Assembly (NCBI GenBank): GCA_016201865.1
Contig: JACQCA010000019.1
Location: 1-64,000, forward strand
DNA: 64,000 bases
Origin: Nitrospirota bacterium
GTDB taxonomy: Bacteria; Nitrospirota; Nitrospiria; JACQBZ01
Direction of reading: 5' to 3'
Shown here: positions 7,416 through 16,262 of the stretch, one piece after another
Layout: each line of letters starts with the position of its first letter
How positions within the stretch are numbered: position 1 is the stretch's first letter
The notes under the pieces: model-generated
Told to the model about the DNA's origin: nothing
What the model saw: the letters and a program-made list of their open reading frames with translations, nothing else
The model's database searches: none
Made by a program: the position numbers and the translations under genes

Positions 7416-8675
7416 CTATTTATTATAGGGGCTCACGTCGCCCCCTCCACCGGCGAAGCCGGATGGAGCCTCCCCCTCTCGCTCGCCTTGCGAGCTGGGT
7501 AGATCCCCGCGGATATAAATCGGATTCGAGAAAATCCAGGGCCGCAGGCTCCCTTCGATGGTAAGCGAGATCTGGACCCGGTACACGCCGGCCTCTTCGA
7601 CCGGAACGGTCCACTGCGCCGTCTCGGCCTGTCGGATGACCGTTCCGTTTCGGATCAGCTCGATCCGTCCCGCGACCGGACTTTGGACGGTCAGTCTTAA
7701 TCCCGTCGTAAGCCTTATCTCGTCGCCCTGCATTCCTTTGAACGCCGGATCACCCGCCCAGAACGCGAAGCCGGTTGCGTCCGAAAACGTATCGAATGCC
7801 ACATAGGCATGACCGGAAGCGAGAGCCCTCAGCAGCTCCGTTTCGTTCAGGCCCTCGGCCAGGACATGCGTACGGACGAATCGGAAGCTCAAGCCGTAGG
7901 AATCGATCCGGCGGCCCAGAAGCCGGATGTTTTGATGCGCGTCGTTCCCGGCGAGGCCCGCCCAGCGCCGTTGTTGCGTCAGCGCATCCCATCGCCGAAG
8001 CGCTTCGGTCGGCCGATCGAGAATGGACGAGAAAACCTCCTCGGGATAAGAACGGAACGAGTACTCGATATCCAAAAAATATTTCGGAAACCGCCAGCGG
8101 TGGTCCACCGCGTCGTCTAAGATATCGTAAATCTCCATTCCGTCTATGCCTTGCGAGTCCCAATCGGTAAACCCGTTCGGATGGGCGACAAAGGCCAGCC
8201 CTCCCTGTCGCTTGACCCGGGCGATGATCTGGGGCATCGTCAGCGCTGCGGGGTCCAAGTAGTTTTTCAGTCCAAGAATGAGCAGACTGTTGCAGGTGTC
8301 GCCGGTGCGGCCGGCGCATCCTTTGATGATTTCGGAACCGCGGATGACCAGGATGTTGTCGAACCATCCTTCAAAGCCCTGAGTGTAAACTCGAGGGTTG
8401 TGGTGATCCGTCATGACCACGAATGAAAGCCCGGCCTGCTTGGCTCCTTCAATGATTTCATCCATCGTTCCCCGGCTGTCATGGGACAACAACGAATGGA
8501 CATGAACGACGCCCGGAAAATCCCGGTAACCCGCGAGCGGAGGAATCGGCCTTCGAGTTTTTTGGAGGGCTTCGATCGCATCCTTCTGTCGTTGCCAATA
8601 CGCGTGGGAAGTGCAACCCGATGCGGGGAGGATGAGGAAAAGAAGCATCAGGGCCGGCGCGAGACTTCGGGGCAT
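7416..8675 (-). CDS. CehA/McbA-like PHP-domain metallohydrolase, lipoprotein
   Basis: A 419-residue protein with a lipobox (LPASGC, residues 16-21). The PHP-fold metal-binding motifs are all visible: HVHSLLSHDSRG, MTDHHNP, RGSEII, FVAHPN and AGNDAHQN. This fits the CehA/McbA branch of secreted phosphoesterases or amidohydrolases; the substrate is unknown. A beta-sandwich-like C-terminal part follows (about 310-390). The final roughly 27 residues (SQGEREGEAPSG...) are encoded by copy A of the dispersed structured repeat, so the native C-terminus has probably been replaced or extended. Its start overlaps the stop of the helicase gene (TGATG), so the two are co-translated. Confidence 0.82.
   Translation of the reverse strand: MPRSLAPALMLLFLILPASGCTSHAYWQRQKDAIEALQKTRRPIPPLAGYRDFPGVVHVHSLLSHDSRGTMDEIIEGAKQAGLSFVVMTDHHNPRVYTQGFEGWFDNILVIRGSEIIKGCAGRTGDTCNSLLILGLKNYLDPAALTMPQIIARVKRQGGLAFVAHPNGFTDWDSQGIDGMEIYDILDDAVDHRWRFPKYFLDIEYSFRSYPEEVFSSILDRPTEALRRWDALTQQRRWAGLAGNDAHQNIRLLGRRIDSYGLSFRFVRTHVLAEGLNETELLRALASGHAYVAFDTFSDATGFAFWAGDPAFKGMQGDEIRLTTGLRLTVQSPVAGRIELIRNGTVIRQAETAQWTVPVEEAGVYRVQISLTIEGSLRPWIFSNPIYIRGDLPSSQGEREGEAPSGFAGGGGDVSPYNK
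7423..7501 (-). repeat. dispersed structured repeat, copy A
   Basis: About 79 bp, matching copies at 59913-59994 and 63462-63539. On the plus strand it runs from TTATAGGGGCTC to GCTGGGTA. It contains a GGGGC/GCCCC hairpin, a CTCCA-CCGGC-GAA-GCCGG-A-TGGAG hairpin and a third stem GCTCGC-CTT-GCGAGC. It overlaps the 3' end of the CehA-like gene and fills the gap to convergent rpsU. Confidence 0.85.
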
Positions 8676-11584
8676 CAGGATTCCTTTCCGAACCGCGTAT
8701 AAGGACAGATATCCTGATAGGCGCAGTACCGGCAGGCCATGTAAGAAGGGCGCGGGGCAAAATCGCCTTTCTTGATTCCGGAGGCCACCTCGCGTATCGT
8801 CGCGGCGGTTTTCTCCAGATCCCGGTCGGTTTTTTCCGCCCGTCCGACGAGTCCGGATTCAAGGAAATGGAGCTCCACGCGGTCCGGGATTCTTCCATGC
8901 TGTTCACGATAGGCCAGCGCATAGATCGAAAGCTGCAGGCTTTTCTTCGTTTCCTCATCCGCCTTCTTCTGCGTCTTGACGGCGGATGATTTGTAGTCGA
9001 TCACCCGGACCTCTCCATCGACTTCATCGATCCGGTCCCACCGTCCCGTGACTTTGGCCGATCCCGGGCTTCGGTCGATGAAGAATTTAAAACTCTTCTC
9101 AATAGCGGACGGGACGACATCGGAGGCCTCTTCCCTTTGAAAAAAACGCCGGAGTGTTTCCCGCCCGGCCGCCCGTCGCTGCTCTTCATGTTCCCGGCTT
9201 AAGAAGCCGTCATTGACCCAGGCGTTCTCAAAAACCTGAAGGAGTTCATCGAGCGGCATCGTCCGTCCGGCCATCTTCTGCCGCAGACAGGCCTGCGCCG
9301 CCGTGTGCAGCGCGCTCCCGTACATGACGGTCGGAGGGCGCGGCACGGGCGGCCGGATGAGATGGGCGAATTTGTATTTGAGCGGACAGGTCAGATAGTC
9401 GTCGATCTTATAGTAGCTCAAGATCGGCGATTCCGTCGGATAATACGGGGCGACGTTGGGATCGGCGGGAGGCCCGGCCGAGCGGCGGATCACCTCGATC
9501 GAGGCGGAACGGCGGATCGGGATCGCGTCGTCATTGAGTCCCAACGCCTCCAACACGAAACGACTCGTCCTTCGGGATTTTCCCCCGCCGTAATCCCGTG
9601 CCGAGGTCAGGTAAAGCTCCTCTTTGGCCCGCGTCATGCCGACATAAAACAGTCGGCGTTCTTCCTGAAGATGAAAATCGCCGGCCGGCAGCTCGTCCTT
9701 AATCAGGGTCTCCGGAAAATCGATCGGGTCGCCGCGTTCGCGCGCCGGAAACTTCTGTTCCACCAGGCTGACCAGAAACACCACACGGAACTCGAGCCCC
9801 TTGGCCTTGTGAACCGTCAGAATGTTCACCGCATCCTGTTCCGTCTCGACCTCGGCCGCGGCCGGATCGTCTCCGGCCTCAATCAGGGCGTCCAGATGCC
9901 GTACGACGTGCCGGACCGAGTGGACGTCCAGAACGGCCTCGATCCGGCGGATCTTCTCAAAAAACTCCCCCATGTTTTTGATCGTCAGCTCGGCCTCCAG
10001 CGTTTCGGCCTTCGTCAGGTCCGTCAGATACCCGGTCTGCTGAAGGAAACGGTAGAGAAGGACCGAGGCGGGGAGAGTCCTTGACGCTTCGCGAAAGTGA
10101 TGAATGTCATGAAGCAGTCGGGCGATCACCGGAACGGCGGTCGGGGAGGGCGCGAAGAGGTCCTCAAAGCCCGTGAGATGCTCGAAGACATCGGCCAGCG
10201 TTCGGCGTTTCCGGTCGGCGAGGGTGGAGCACCAGGCCAGCGTATCCATATCCAATCGGTAGATATCGGAACCGGCCAGTTGGTAGAGGCTCAGGCTATC
10301 GGCGGGATCGGACAGAACCTTCATGAAGGCGGTCAGCGTCCGGATCTCTTCCCGGCGGTACAGCCCGCGGTTTCCGGTGAACGAGTAGGGGATCCTCCGA
10401 ATGTTGAGCGCCCGCATGAAGGGTTCGGCATCCTGATTCGCACGCACTAAGATCGCAATGTCTTTATAGAGATAGCGTCCGGTGTCGACCTTTTCCTCGA
10501 TGCTCTTGGCCACGCCGTCCGCCTCGGCCGAGACGGTGTCGTAGGCCAGGTGAAGCACCGGGACGTCGCCGGGTCGTTGCGCCTTCAGGCGCTTGTCGAT
10601 CTTGTTCCGGACTTCCAGGCGGTCCGGGTCGTTGTGGCGGATCAGACGATAGGCCGTGTCCAGAAGCGTCTGGGTCGAGCGGTGGTTCTCGGTCAGGACC
10701 GCCTGCCTTGCCTCCGGATAGTGTTTCATGAAATTGAGGATATTGCTGATCGCGGCTCCGCGGAATTTATAGATGCTCTGATCGTCGTCCCCGACGACGA
10801 CGATGTTCTTGTGGCCCTGCGCCAGCAGGCGGACGAGCTGGAACTGGGTGTAGTTCGTGTCTTGAAATTCGTCCACCAGGACGAAACGGAACCGATCCTG
10901 ATACCGTTTCAGGATCATGGGATGGGTCCGAAAAAGATTGAGGGGCAGCAACACGAGATCGCCGAAATCCACGCGGCCTTCCTTCATCAGAAGCCGCTGG
11001 TAGGCTTCATACGTCCGGGCCAGCTCCATCTGCTGTTGCGCCGATTCCGCAAGGCTTTTATCTTTCGGTTTCCGGCGGGCCTTCGCGGCCTGCCGCTCGG
11101 CGAAGGCGAGATACTCCTCCGGTCCGACGTCCTCGTCCTTGGCCCGCGAAATCAGCGTCAGGATCGCCTCGATATGCTTCGTGGGATTGCTCAGAGGCCG
11201 GTAATAATCGAGCTCGAACTCGAAGAGATGTTCTGCGAAAAAGATCACCTGTTCCGGGCGGGACAATGTTCTAAAGTCGGTCGTCAGACCGAGCGCCAGG
11301 CCGTGCTCGCGCAGAACTCGCTCGCCGAAGGAATGGAAGGTGCTGATCTGATAACCGAAGGCCCCCATCGGCGTAAGAATATCCACGCGCTCCTCCATTT
11401 CATTGGCAGCCTTCTCGGTGAAGGTCAGCGCAAGGATTTCTTCCGGCCGGGCCTTTCGGGTCGAGATGAGGTGCGCGATCTGGTGGGCGATGACGAGGGT
11501 CTTGCCGGTGCCTGCGCCGGCGATGATCAGCAGCGGCCCGCCTTCATGCTCGATCGCCGTTCGCTGTTGCGGGGTCAGGTCCAT
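8675..11584 (-). CDS. UvrD/PcrA-type helicase fused to Fe-S PD-(D/E)XK nuclease domain
   Basis: About 969 residues. SF1A helicase motifs run from AGAGTGKT (Walker A, about residue 27) through VDEFQDTNYTQ (motif II), GDDDQSIYKFRGA (motif III) and TVHKAKGLEF (motif V) to FYVGMTRAKEELYL (motif VI). The C-terminal 250 residues form a RecB/AddB-like nuclease. An upstream Cys lies in YLTCPLKYKF, the VIDYKSS core is the PD-(D/E)XK lysine motif, and CRYCAYQDIC supplies the remaining Cys of a probable 4Fe-4S cluster. It probably processes DNA ends in recombination or repair without a separate AddB. The TTG at 11590 overlaps a promoter -10, so the ATG at 11584 is chosen. Confidence 0.9.
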   Translation of the reverse strand: MDLTPQQRTAIEHEGGPLLIIAGAGTGKTLVIAHQIAHLISTRKARPEEILALTFTEKAANEMEERVDILTPMGAFGYQISTFHSFGERVLREHGLALGLTTDFRTLSRPEQVIFFAEHLFEFELDYYRPLSNPTKHIEAILTLISRAKDEDVGPEEYLAFAERQAAKARRKPKDKSLAESAQQQMELARTYEAYQRLLMKEGRVDFGDLVLLPLNLFRTHPMILKRYQDRFRFVLVDEFQDTNYTQFQLVRLLAQGHKNIVVVGDDDQSIYKFRGAAISNILNFMKHYPEARQAVLTENHRSTQTLLDTAYRLIRHNDPDRLEVRNKIDKRLKAQRPGDVPVLHLAYDTVSAEADGVAKSIEEKVDTGRYLYKDIAILVRANQDAEPFMRALNIRRIPYSFTGNRGLYRREEIRTLTAFMKVLSDPADSLSLYQLAGSDIYRLDMDTLAWCSTLADRKRRTLADVFEHLTGFEDLFAPSPTAVPVIARLLHDIHHFREASRTLPASVLLYRFLQQTGYLTDLTKAETLEAELTIKNMGEFFEKIRRIEAVLDVHSVRHVVRHLDALIEAGDDPAAAEVETEQDAVNILTVHKAKGLEFRVVFLVSLVEQKFPARERGDPIDFPETLIKDELPAGDFHLQEERRLFYVGMTRAKEELYLTSARDYGGGKSRRTSRFVLEALGLNDDAIPIRRSASIEVIRRSAGPPADPNVAPYYPTESPILSYYKIDDYLTCPLKYKFAHLIRPPVPRPPTVMYGSALHTAAQACLRQKMAGRTMPLDELLQVFENAWVNDGFLSREHEEQRRAAGRETLRRFFQREEASDVVPSAIEKSFKFFIDRSPGSAKVTGRWDRIDEVDGEVRVIDYKSSAVKTQKKADEETKKSLQLSIYALAYREQHGRIPDRVELHFLESGLVGRAEKTDRDLEKTAATIREVASGIKKGDFAPRPSYMACRYCAYQDICPYTRFGKES

Positions 11585-11589
11585 AGCCA

Positions 11590-11618
11590 ATTCTACTTTG
11601 GCCGGACGGGCATGTCAA
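11590..11618 (-). promoter_or_regulatory. sigma-70 promoter abutting the helicase start
   Basis: Minus strand TTGACA (11613-11618), 17-bp spacer, TAGAAT (11590-11595). Only 5 nt separate the -10 from the ATG at 11584, so the transcript should start at or next to the start codon and lack a Shine-Dalgarno. Confidence 0.65.
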
Positions 11619-11639
11619 ACCTTTGATTCATAGAGTGTC

Positions 11640-11668
11640 TTGATTTTTTAAGAAGGTTCTGCTATGAA
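11640..11668 (+). promoter_or_regulatory. putative promoter for the DUF2442/DUF4160 pair
   Basis: TTGATT, 17-bp spacer, TATGAA, 24 bp before the DUF2442 ATG. A GAGAAGAGG ribosome-binding stretch follows. Confidence 0.5.
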
Positions 11669-11691
11669 TAAATCGAGAAGAGGTAATCGCC

Positions 11692-11955
11692 ATGTTAAAA
11701 ATTATTGATGTTCGGCCGTTGCCCGGCTTTAAAATCCGGGTCAAATTTCAAGACGGGGTTGAAGGCCAGGTGGATCTTTCTGATCTTGCAGGGAAAGGTG
11801 TTTTTTCCAAGTGGAAGGAACCGGGGTTTTTTGAGTCGGTGTTTATTGATAAAGAAAGCCATACCGTCGCCTGGCCGGGCGGAATAGATTTGTCTCCTGA
11901 ATCTCTCTATGCCGAAATTACGGGAAAAAGTCCTCTAAAGACAACGCATGCCTGA
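11692..11955 (+). CDS. DUF2442 family protein
   Basis: An 87-residue protein with the DUF2442 pattern: an N-terminal beta-rich segment with VRPLPGFKIRVKFQDG, then VDLSDLAGKGVF, and a closing VAWPGGIDLSPESLY. Members of this family are often paired with DUF4160 proteins, as here, and such pairs are proposed (not proven in general) to be toxin-antitoxin-like. The stop overlaps the next gene's ATG by 8 bp, indicating translational coupling. Base composition is more A/T-rich than the neighbours, suggesting acquisition. Confidence 0.85.
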   Translation: MLKIIDVRPLPGFKIRVKFQDGVEGQVDLSDLAGKGVFSKWKEPGFFESVFIDKESHTVAWPGGIDLSPESLYAEITGKSPLKTTHA

Positions 11956-12208
11956 GATAAGCCGGTTCTATGGTATTGTCATTTACATTTTCTTCCGAGA
12001 ACATGACCCTCCTCACTTCCATGCCATCTATGGAGAACATGAGGCCCTTATCGGCATCCAAACCCTAAGCGTCTTTGCCGGTCGCCTGCCCGCGCGATCC
12101 TTGGGTCTTGTCGTAGAGTGGGCTGAGCTTCATAAAGAAGAGCTCATGGAAGCTTGGACCCGCGCCCGAAACCATCAGCTCCCAAACAAGATTGAACCTT
12201 TGCCGTAG
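11948..12208 (+). CDS. DUF4160 family protein
   Basis: An 86-residue protein with the DUF4160 core: PEISRFYGIVIYIFFREHDPP, HFHAIYGEHEALI and LVVEWAELHKEELMEAW. The conserved DPPHFH histidines suggest a metal or catalytic site, but activity is unknown. It is translationally coupled to DUF2442 upstream. The pair looks like a stand-alone two-gene module with its own promoter. Confidence 0.85.
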   Translation: MPEISRFYGIVIYIFFREHDPPHFHAIYGEHEALIGIQTLSVFAGRLPARSLGLVVEWAELHKEELMEAWTRARNHQLPNKIEPLP

Positions 12209-12320
12209 TTTTCACTTGATCCTCTCCAGAATGCAATCAGCCGCCGTAGCGGGAAAATCTTTGAGGGCTATGTTGATTTAGAGAGATTTTAAGATGGGTT
12301 ATGTTTCCCGTTGATCGAGA

Positions 12321-12962
12321 TCAAGCAGACCACAAAATATCAACCTCACAGGTAAAGTCAGCGTCTTCGAGGAGAGATCGCATTGACCCCGGCGTATTCC
12401 TCGTATGAGCCGATCCCGTGATCACTATTGCCCAGTCACCCCCACTCTTTGCCGCTCGGTTTTGAATCTGTTGCGCAAATCTTTTACTGCGGTCAAGATT
12501 GTCGATGCCTTGTTTTGTTGCTGCTCGAATCAATTCGCTGAGTCGGTCGATAGATCCGGGCCACTGCCCACCTGAACGCTCCACATACAGATTTAACCGG
12601 AGCTCTGCGTACTTGTCGATGTCTATCGTGTTTCGGCTCTCTGCAGGTCCAATATCTACCCATAGGATTTCAACATCGGAAAAGATTTCTCGATGAGTAT
12701 CACCCTCGTAGGCCAGAGAACTTTCAAGAATATCCAACTCGGCTGATGAAAGACTATGCCACTGTCCCTGCAATAATCCTCGAAACCTTTCTCTTTGAGC
12801 TATGATTCTGCCGAATCGGTCCTCATCGTACTCCACCGCTACAAACGCCGGTGGCCCCGCATTCTTGTCATTAAGTTTCCGTAGCCATTGCTTCAGATCC
12901 CGTCTGCCCAGCGGGTCATGGTGATTTACCCCTGCCAGGCAGAGTTTCATCCACTGCTTCAT
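12321..12962 (-). CDS. uncharacterised protein, possible TIKI/TraB-like fold
   Basis: A 213-residue protein without confident family assignment. Three short motifs recall the TIKI/TraB/ChaN-like arrangement: LAGVNHHDP near the N-terminus (GxxH), FVAVEYDED (E), and ITGSAHTRNTPGS near the C-terminus (GxxH). If real, these would form a metal-dependent hydrolase site. There is no signal peptide or transmembrane segment. Its base composition is less G+C-rich than that of the neighbours. It lies right next to the broken end of the threonine aldolase, so it may mark an insertion. Function unknown; the fold suggestion is weak. Confidence 0.45.
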   Translation of the reverse strand: MKQWMKLCLAGVNHHDPLGRRDLKQWLRKLNDKNAGPPAFVAVEYDEDRFGRIIAQRERFRGLLQGQWHSLSSAELDILESSLAYEGDTHREIFSDVEILWVDIGPAESRNTIDIDKYAELRLNLYVERSGGQWPGSIDRLSELIRAATKQGIDNLDRSKRFAQQIQNRAAKSGGDWAIVITGSAHTRNTPGSMRSLLEDADFTCEVDILWSA

Positions 12963-13020
12963 AGTTGCCCGGGTGTCGGGTGACGGTACCGAGATGACTG
13001 CATGAACTTCACCTATGACC

Positions 13021-13083
13021 TATATTGCCTTGGATATCGTCTACATCAATTTGGATCGAACATACATCAGATTGAATCGAAGA
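13021..13083. repeat. 21-bp tandem repeat, three units, at the ltaE break
   Basis: Three degenerate 21-bp units (TATATTGCCTTGG..., TACATCAATTTGG..., TACATCAGATTGA...) with a partial fourth. Read on the plus strand they encode heptads of the form Y-I-x-L-(D/N)-x-x. The minus-strand stop codon of the truncated aldolase lies inside the third unit. Confidence 0.75.
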
Positions 13084-13816
13084 TATGTCTGGCCGCGGCC
13101 AGTATGCCGGCCTGACGCATCCCGCCGCCGAACATCCGGCGCAATCGTCGGAGGTGAGGAATTCGATTGCGCGTCGTGCAGATCATTGAGCCGACCGGCG
13201 CGCCGAGACCTTTTGAAAGACAGAAAGAGACGGTGTCGAAGGGTTTCGCATAGTCCGCGGCCGGAATCCCGGATGCCGCGGAGGCGTTGAAGATCCGCGC
13301 GCCGTCCAGATGCATCGCCACGCCGCGGCTCCGTGCGACTTTTGCGACGGCCCGGATCGTCTCCAGAGGATAGATCGTCCCACCGCCCCGGTTGTGCGTG
13401 TTTTCAAGACAGATGAGGCGTGTGGGCGGAAGATAGTATTCATCCGTCCGGATCGCCTCGGCCACTTGATCCGCTTTTAGAATTCCGCGAACACCCGGCA
13501 GACAATAGAACTGAACCCCGCTTAAGGCCCCTCCGGCCCCGGCCTCGTAATGGAAGATATGGGCCTGGGCCTCGAGGATCACCTCGTCGCCGGGCTGTGT
13601 TAAGGCTCGGATCGCAAGCTGATTGGCCATAATCCCCGAGGGAACGAACAACGCGGACTCTTTTCCTAATAATTCGGCCGCCCGCTCCTGAAGGCGGTTG
13701 ACGGTGGGGTCCTCGCCGAAGACATCATCGCCCACCTCGGCCTCGGCCATGACTTTGCGCATGGCCGGCGTCGGCCGTGTGACGGTGTCGCTTCGAAGAT
13801 CGATCACGGATTTCAT
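13067..13816 (-). pseudogene. ltaE: low-specificity L-threonine aldolase, C-terminally truncated
   Basis: A 249-residue PLP-enzyme frame that matches threonine aldolase to about residue 240. It shows [12 protein letters not shown] at the start, [30 protein letters not shown], and the PLP-lysine region [13 protein letters not shown], followed by [17 protein letters not shown]. It then ends abruptly with RHIFDSI inside a 21-bp tandem repeat. Intact homologues continue roughly 90-100 residues, forming the small C-terminal domain. No continuation was found in any minus-strand frame before the next gene. The active-site half is intact but the protein is probably non-functional or misfolded. Its ATG overlaps the MATE gene stop by 4 bp. 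Confidence 0.8.
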
Positions 13817-15168
13817 GAAACGGTCTGCCCATCGGCGAGGGCCGCGCGCTGCCAGCGTTCGGAGCGGTATCGGATCAGGAGCAGGATCATCCGCACAACC
13901 CAGTCCGCCACCATGACGCTCCAGACGAACGTGAGGCCCAAGCCCAGAACGCGGGAAAACAGGTAGGCCAACGGAACTCGAACCAGCCAGCTCCCGACCA
14001 CGGTGGTGAATAAAAGATACTGCGTGTCGCCGGCGCCTTTGAGCGAGCCGGACAGCACCATCGTGATCGCCAGCGGGACCTGAAGGATCGCCACGATTTT
14101 CAGGAACAGTGTTCCCAGCCGGATTACCTCGGCATCCGTGGTGAAGAGCCGGAGCAAAAGGTACGGGAAAAAGAAAAACAGGAGTCCCATCCCGGCCATC
14201 AGCATCACCGCGAAGCGGTTGGCTTCCCAGTTCACCAGATGGGCCCGATCGCGCTGATTGGCCCCCAGGCTCTGGCCGACCGCGGTCGTCACGGCGATCG
14301 AGAAGCCGTAGCCCGGCATGAACGAAAGCGCTTCGATTGATACGCCGACCTGATGAGCGGCATAGGCGGCCGTCCCGTAAAACATGATCATTTTAAGATA
14401 GAGGGTCTGACCGGCCTGCTGCAACGCGCGATCGCCGAAGACCGGCAGGCCGATCCGGATCACTTCCTTGAGCAGTGATAGGTTAAACCGCCCCGCGTGA
14501 ATGACCCCGCGATGGTAAAGCGTCCATAGGAGGAGCAGCGCGCCGAAGCCTTCCGAGATCCCGATCGCGATCGCGGCCCCGATTACCCCGATCTGAGGCG
14601 CGGTTCCAAAGCCGTACCAAGTGCCGTAGATCAGGGGGTAGGCGATCAGGACATGCAGGACGTTGATCAGAACGACCGCGATGAAGGGGGTCCCCGTGTC
14701 TCCGATCCCATAGAGGATATTGCAGAGAATGTTCACAAGGGCCGTGAATCCGAATACGGCAAAGATGATCTTGATATAGCCGTCGGCCAGATCGACCACG
14801 GCCGGTTCGGCTCCCAGGAACAGCGCCCCTTGCTTTCCGAAGGCCCAACCGACCCAGCTGATCAACAGGGAAAGAATGAGACCCAACAAGATGGATTGAA
14901 ACGCAATCCGGGCCGCTTCCGGTTGCCGCCGGCCCCCATAGAGTTGCGCGATGACGACCGTGGTGCCGGACGACAGTCCCCAGATGACGGTCATCGAGAT
15001 GAAGATCAGAAGCTGGCCGATTCCCACGGCTGCGATCGCCTCTTTCCCGAGGCCGCCGACCAGGAAAATATCAATGATGCTCACGCCCCGCTGCAGCAGG
15101 CTGCTTAAAACGACCGGGACGGCCAGTGTGAATATCTCGCGGCGGATCTGTCGGCGAAGGGGGGTCAT
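13813..15168 (-). CDS. MATE family multidrug/solute efflux protein
   Basis: A 451-residue integral membrane protein with about 12 hydrophobic segments. It has the two-lobed MATE pattern: [21 protein letters not shown] in the first helix, [14 protein letters not shown] after helix 2, and [20 protein letters not shown] at the equivalent position of the second lobe. It probably exports cationic drugs or metabolites by Na+ or H+ antiport. The downstream ltaE fragment overlaps by 4 bp (ATGA). The -10 of a strong promoter lies 9 nt from the ATG and no Shine-Dalgarno is seen. Confidence 0.93.
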   Translation of the reverse strand: MTPLRRQIRREIFTLAVPVVLSSLLQRGVSIIDIFLVGGLGKEAIAAVGIGQLLIFISMTVIWGLSSGTTVVIAQLYGGRRQPEAARIAFQSILLGLILSLLISWVGWAFGKQGALFLGAEPAVVDLADGYIKIIFAVFGFTALVNILCNILYGIGDTGTPFIAVVLINVLHVLIAYPLIYGTWYGFGTAPQIGVIGAAIAIGISEGFGALLLLWTLYHRGVIHAGRFNLSLLKEVIRIGLPVFGDRALQQAGQTLYLKMIMFYGTAAYAAHQVGVSIEALSFMPGYGFSIAVTTAVGQSLGANQRDRAHLVNWEANRFAVMLMAGMGLLFFFFPYLLLRLFTTDAEVIRLGTLFLKIVAILQVPLAITMVLSGSLKGAGDTQYLLFTTVVGSWLVRVPLAYLFSRVLGLGLTFVWSVMVADWVVRMILLLIRYRSERWQRAALADGQTVS

Positions 15169-15177
15169 TGTTTTTTA

Positions 15178-15205
15178 ATTATAACCTATTTTGGGTCCGA
15201 ATCAA
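15178..15205 (-). promoter_or_regulatory. sigma-70 promoter abutting MATE start
   Basis: Minus strand TTGATT (15200-15205), 16-bp spacer, TATAAT (15178-15183). Nine A/T-rich nt separate it from the ATG, so the leader would be 0-3 nt. Confidence 0.6.
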
Positions 15206-15224
15206 GAAGGGAGAGGGCGATGAG

Positions 15225-16262
15225 TTATTTCCCGTTGCGGAAGGTCCTTTCGATTCCCGGTGAATAATGCGAATGTCCCTCGTCGTCCACGATGATCCCT
15301 TCAATACCGGGAAGGCTTTTGATGAGCGTCATGCCTTTTTCCGGGCCGAGGACGAAGACGGCTGTTGAGAGCGCATCGGAGGTCATCGTGTCCGGGGCCA
15401 GGATCGAGACGCTCCGGCAGCCCCGCGCCGGATAGCCTGTCTTAGGATCGATGATATGGTGATAGAGGATGCCGTCTTTAATGAAAAACCGCTCGTAATC
15501 GCCGGAGGTCGAGAGAGAAATGTTGGTGAGGGCCAGCGTTCCGAGAAGTTTGGTCTTGTCTCTCGGGTGCTGGATGCCGATGGCCCAGGGTTTTCCGTCC
15601 TCCGTCCCTTGGATCCGCATATCGCCGCCGGCCTTGATGACGGCGTTCTTGATTCCCGCGTTCACCATGACCTGCATCGCCTTGTCCACGGCATATCCTT
15701 TGGCGATTCCGCCGAGGCCGATTCCCATCCCCGGTTTCTTGAGGAAGACGGTCTTCCGGGTCTGGTCCAGTTGGATATCCCTGTAGTTGATCAGCGGCTG
15801 CGTCTTCCGGATCTCATCCGGGGTCGGTATTTTCTCATCGCCCTTTGAAAATTTCCACAAGCCTCTCATCGCGGCCCAGGAGATATCAAACGCGCCGCCG
15901 GATAACTCCGAGATCGTCTGTCCGGCCACAATGACATGGAGCAGTTCATCCGGAACGGTCACGGCCTTCCGACCCGCCATTCGATTGATCATCGAGACGG
16001 GGGTTTCTTCCTTCCATTCGCTCATCACGTTCTCGATCCGGGCCATTTCCCCAATGGCCGCATCGAACGCCGCATGAACCTTCGTCTCGTCCGTATCCGA
16101 CGCGATCAGCTCGATATCCGTGCCCATCAGCACCGTATTTTTCTTGAACGTTTTTCCGAAGGAGGAGGCGGGCGTTGCGGCCAAACAGAACGTCAGCCCG
16201 AGGACGAGCGCCGTTGCCCGGCCGGCCGGGAACGGATTATTCCGAAAACCAGTGGGTGACAT
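15225..16262 (-). CDS. apbE: FAD:protein FMN transferase
   Basis: A 345-residue exported ApbE. A signal peptide (about residues 12-34, hydrophobic then ATPASSFG) is followed by MGTDIELIA, the WKEETPVSMINR region, FDISWAAMRGLW, GIGLGGIAKGYAVDKA and the metal-binding TSDALSTAVFVLG. It transfers FMN from FAD onto Ser/Thr of extracytoplasmic redox proteins. The start overlaps the end of ccdA by 26 bp. It is the last gene of a TlpA-DUF4266-DUF3570-CcdA-ApbE operon, which implies a flavinylated periplasmic partner. No classical flavinylation motif protein is adjacent, so the substrate is open. Confidence 0.93.
   Translation of the reverse strand: MSPTGFRNNPFPAGRATALVLGLTFCLAATPASSFGKTFKKNTVLMGTDIELIASDTDETKVHAAFDAAIGEMARIENVMSEWKEETPVSMINRMAGRKAVTVPDELLHVIVAGQTISELSGGAFDISWAAMRGLWKFSKGDEKIPTPDEIRKTQPLINYRDIQLDQTRKTVFLKKPGMGIGLGGIAKGYAVDKAMQVMVNAGIKNAVIKAGGDMRIQGTEDGKPWAIGIQHPRDKTKLLGTLALTNISLSTSGDYERFFIKDGILYHHIIDPKTGYPARGCRSVSILAPDTMTSDALSTAVFVLGPEKGMTLIKSLPGIEGIIVDDEGHSHYSPGIERTFRNGK

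Noticed and set aside
10550-11626. 358-residue plus-strand ORF opposite the helicase
   Set aside because: It mirrors conserved helicase motifs on the other strand and has no ribosome-binding site or recognisable domain.
12209-12320. In-frame continuation after the DUF4160 stop (ends in VDLERF)
   Set aside because: It does not match the DUF4160 family, which normally ends where the stop lies; no read-through signal is seen.
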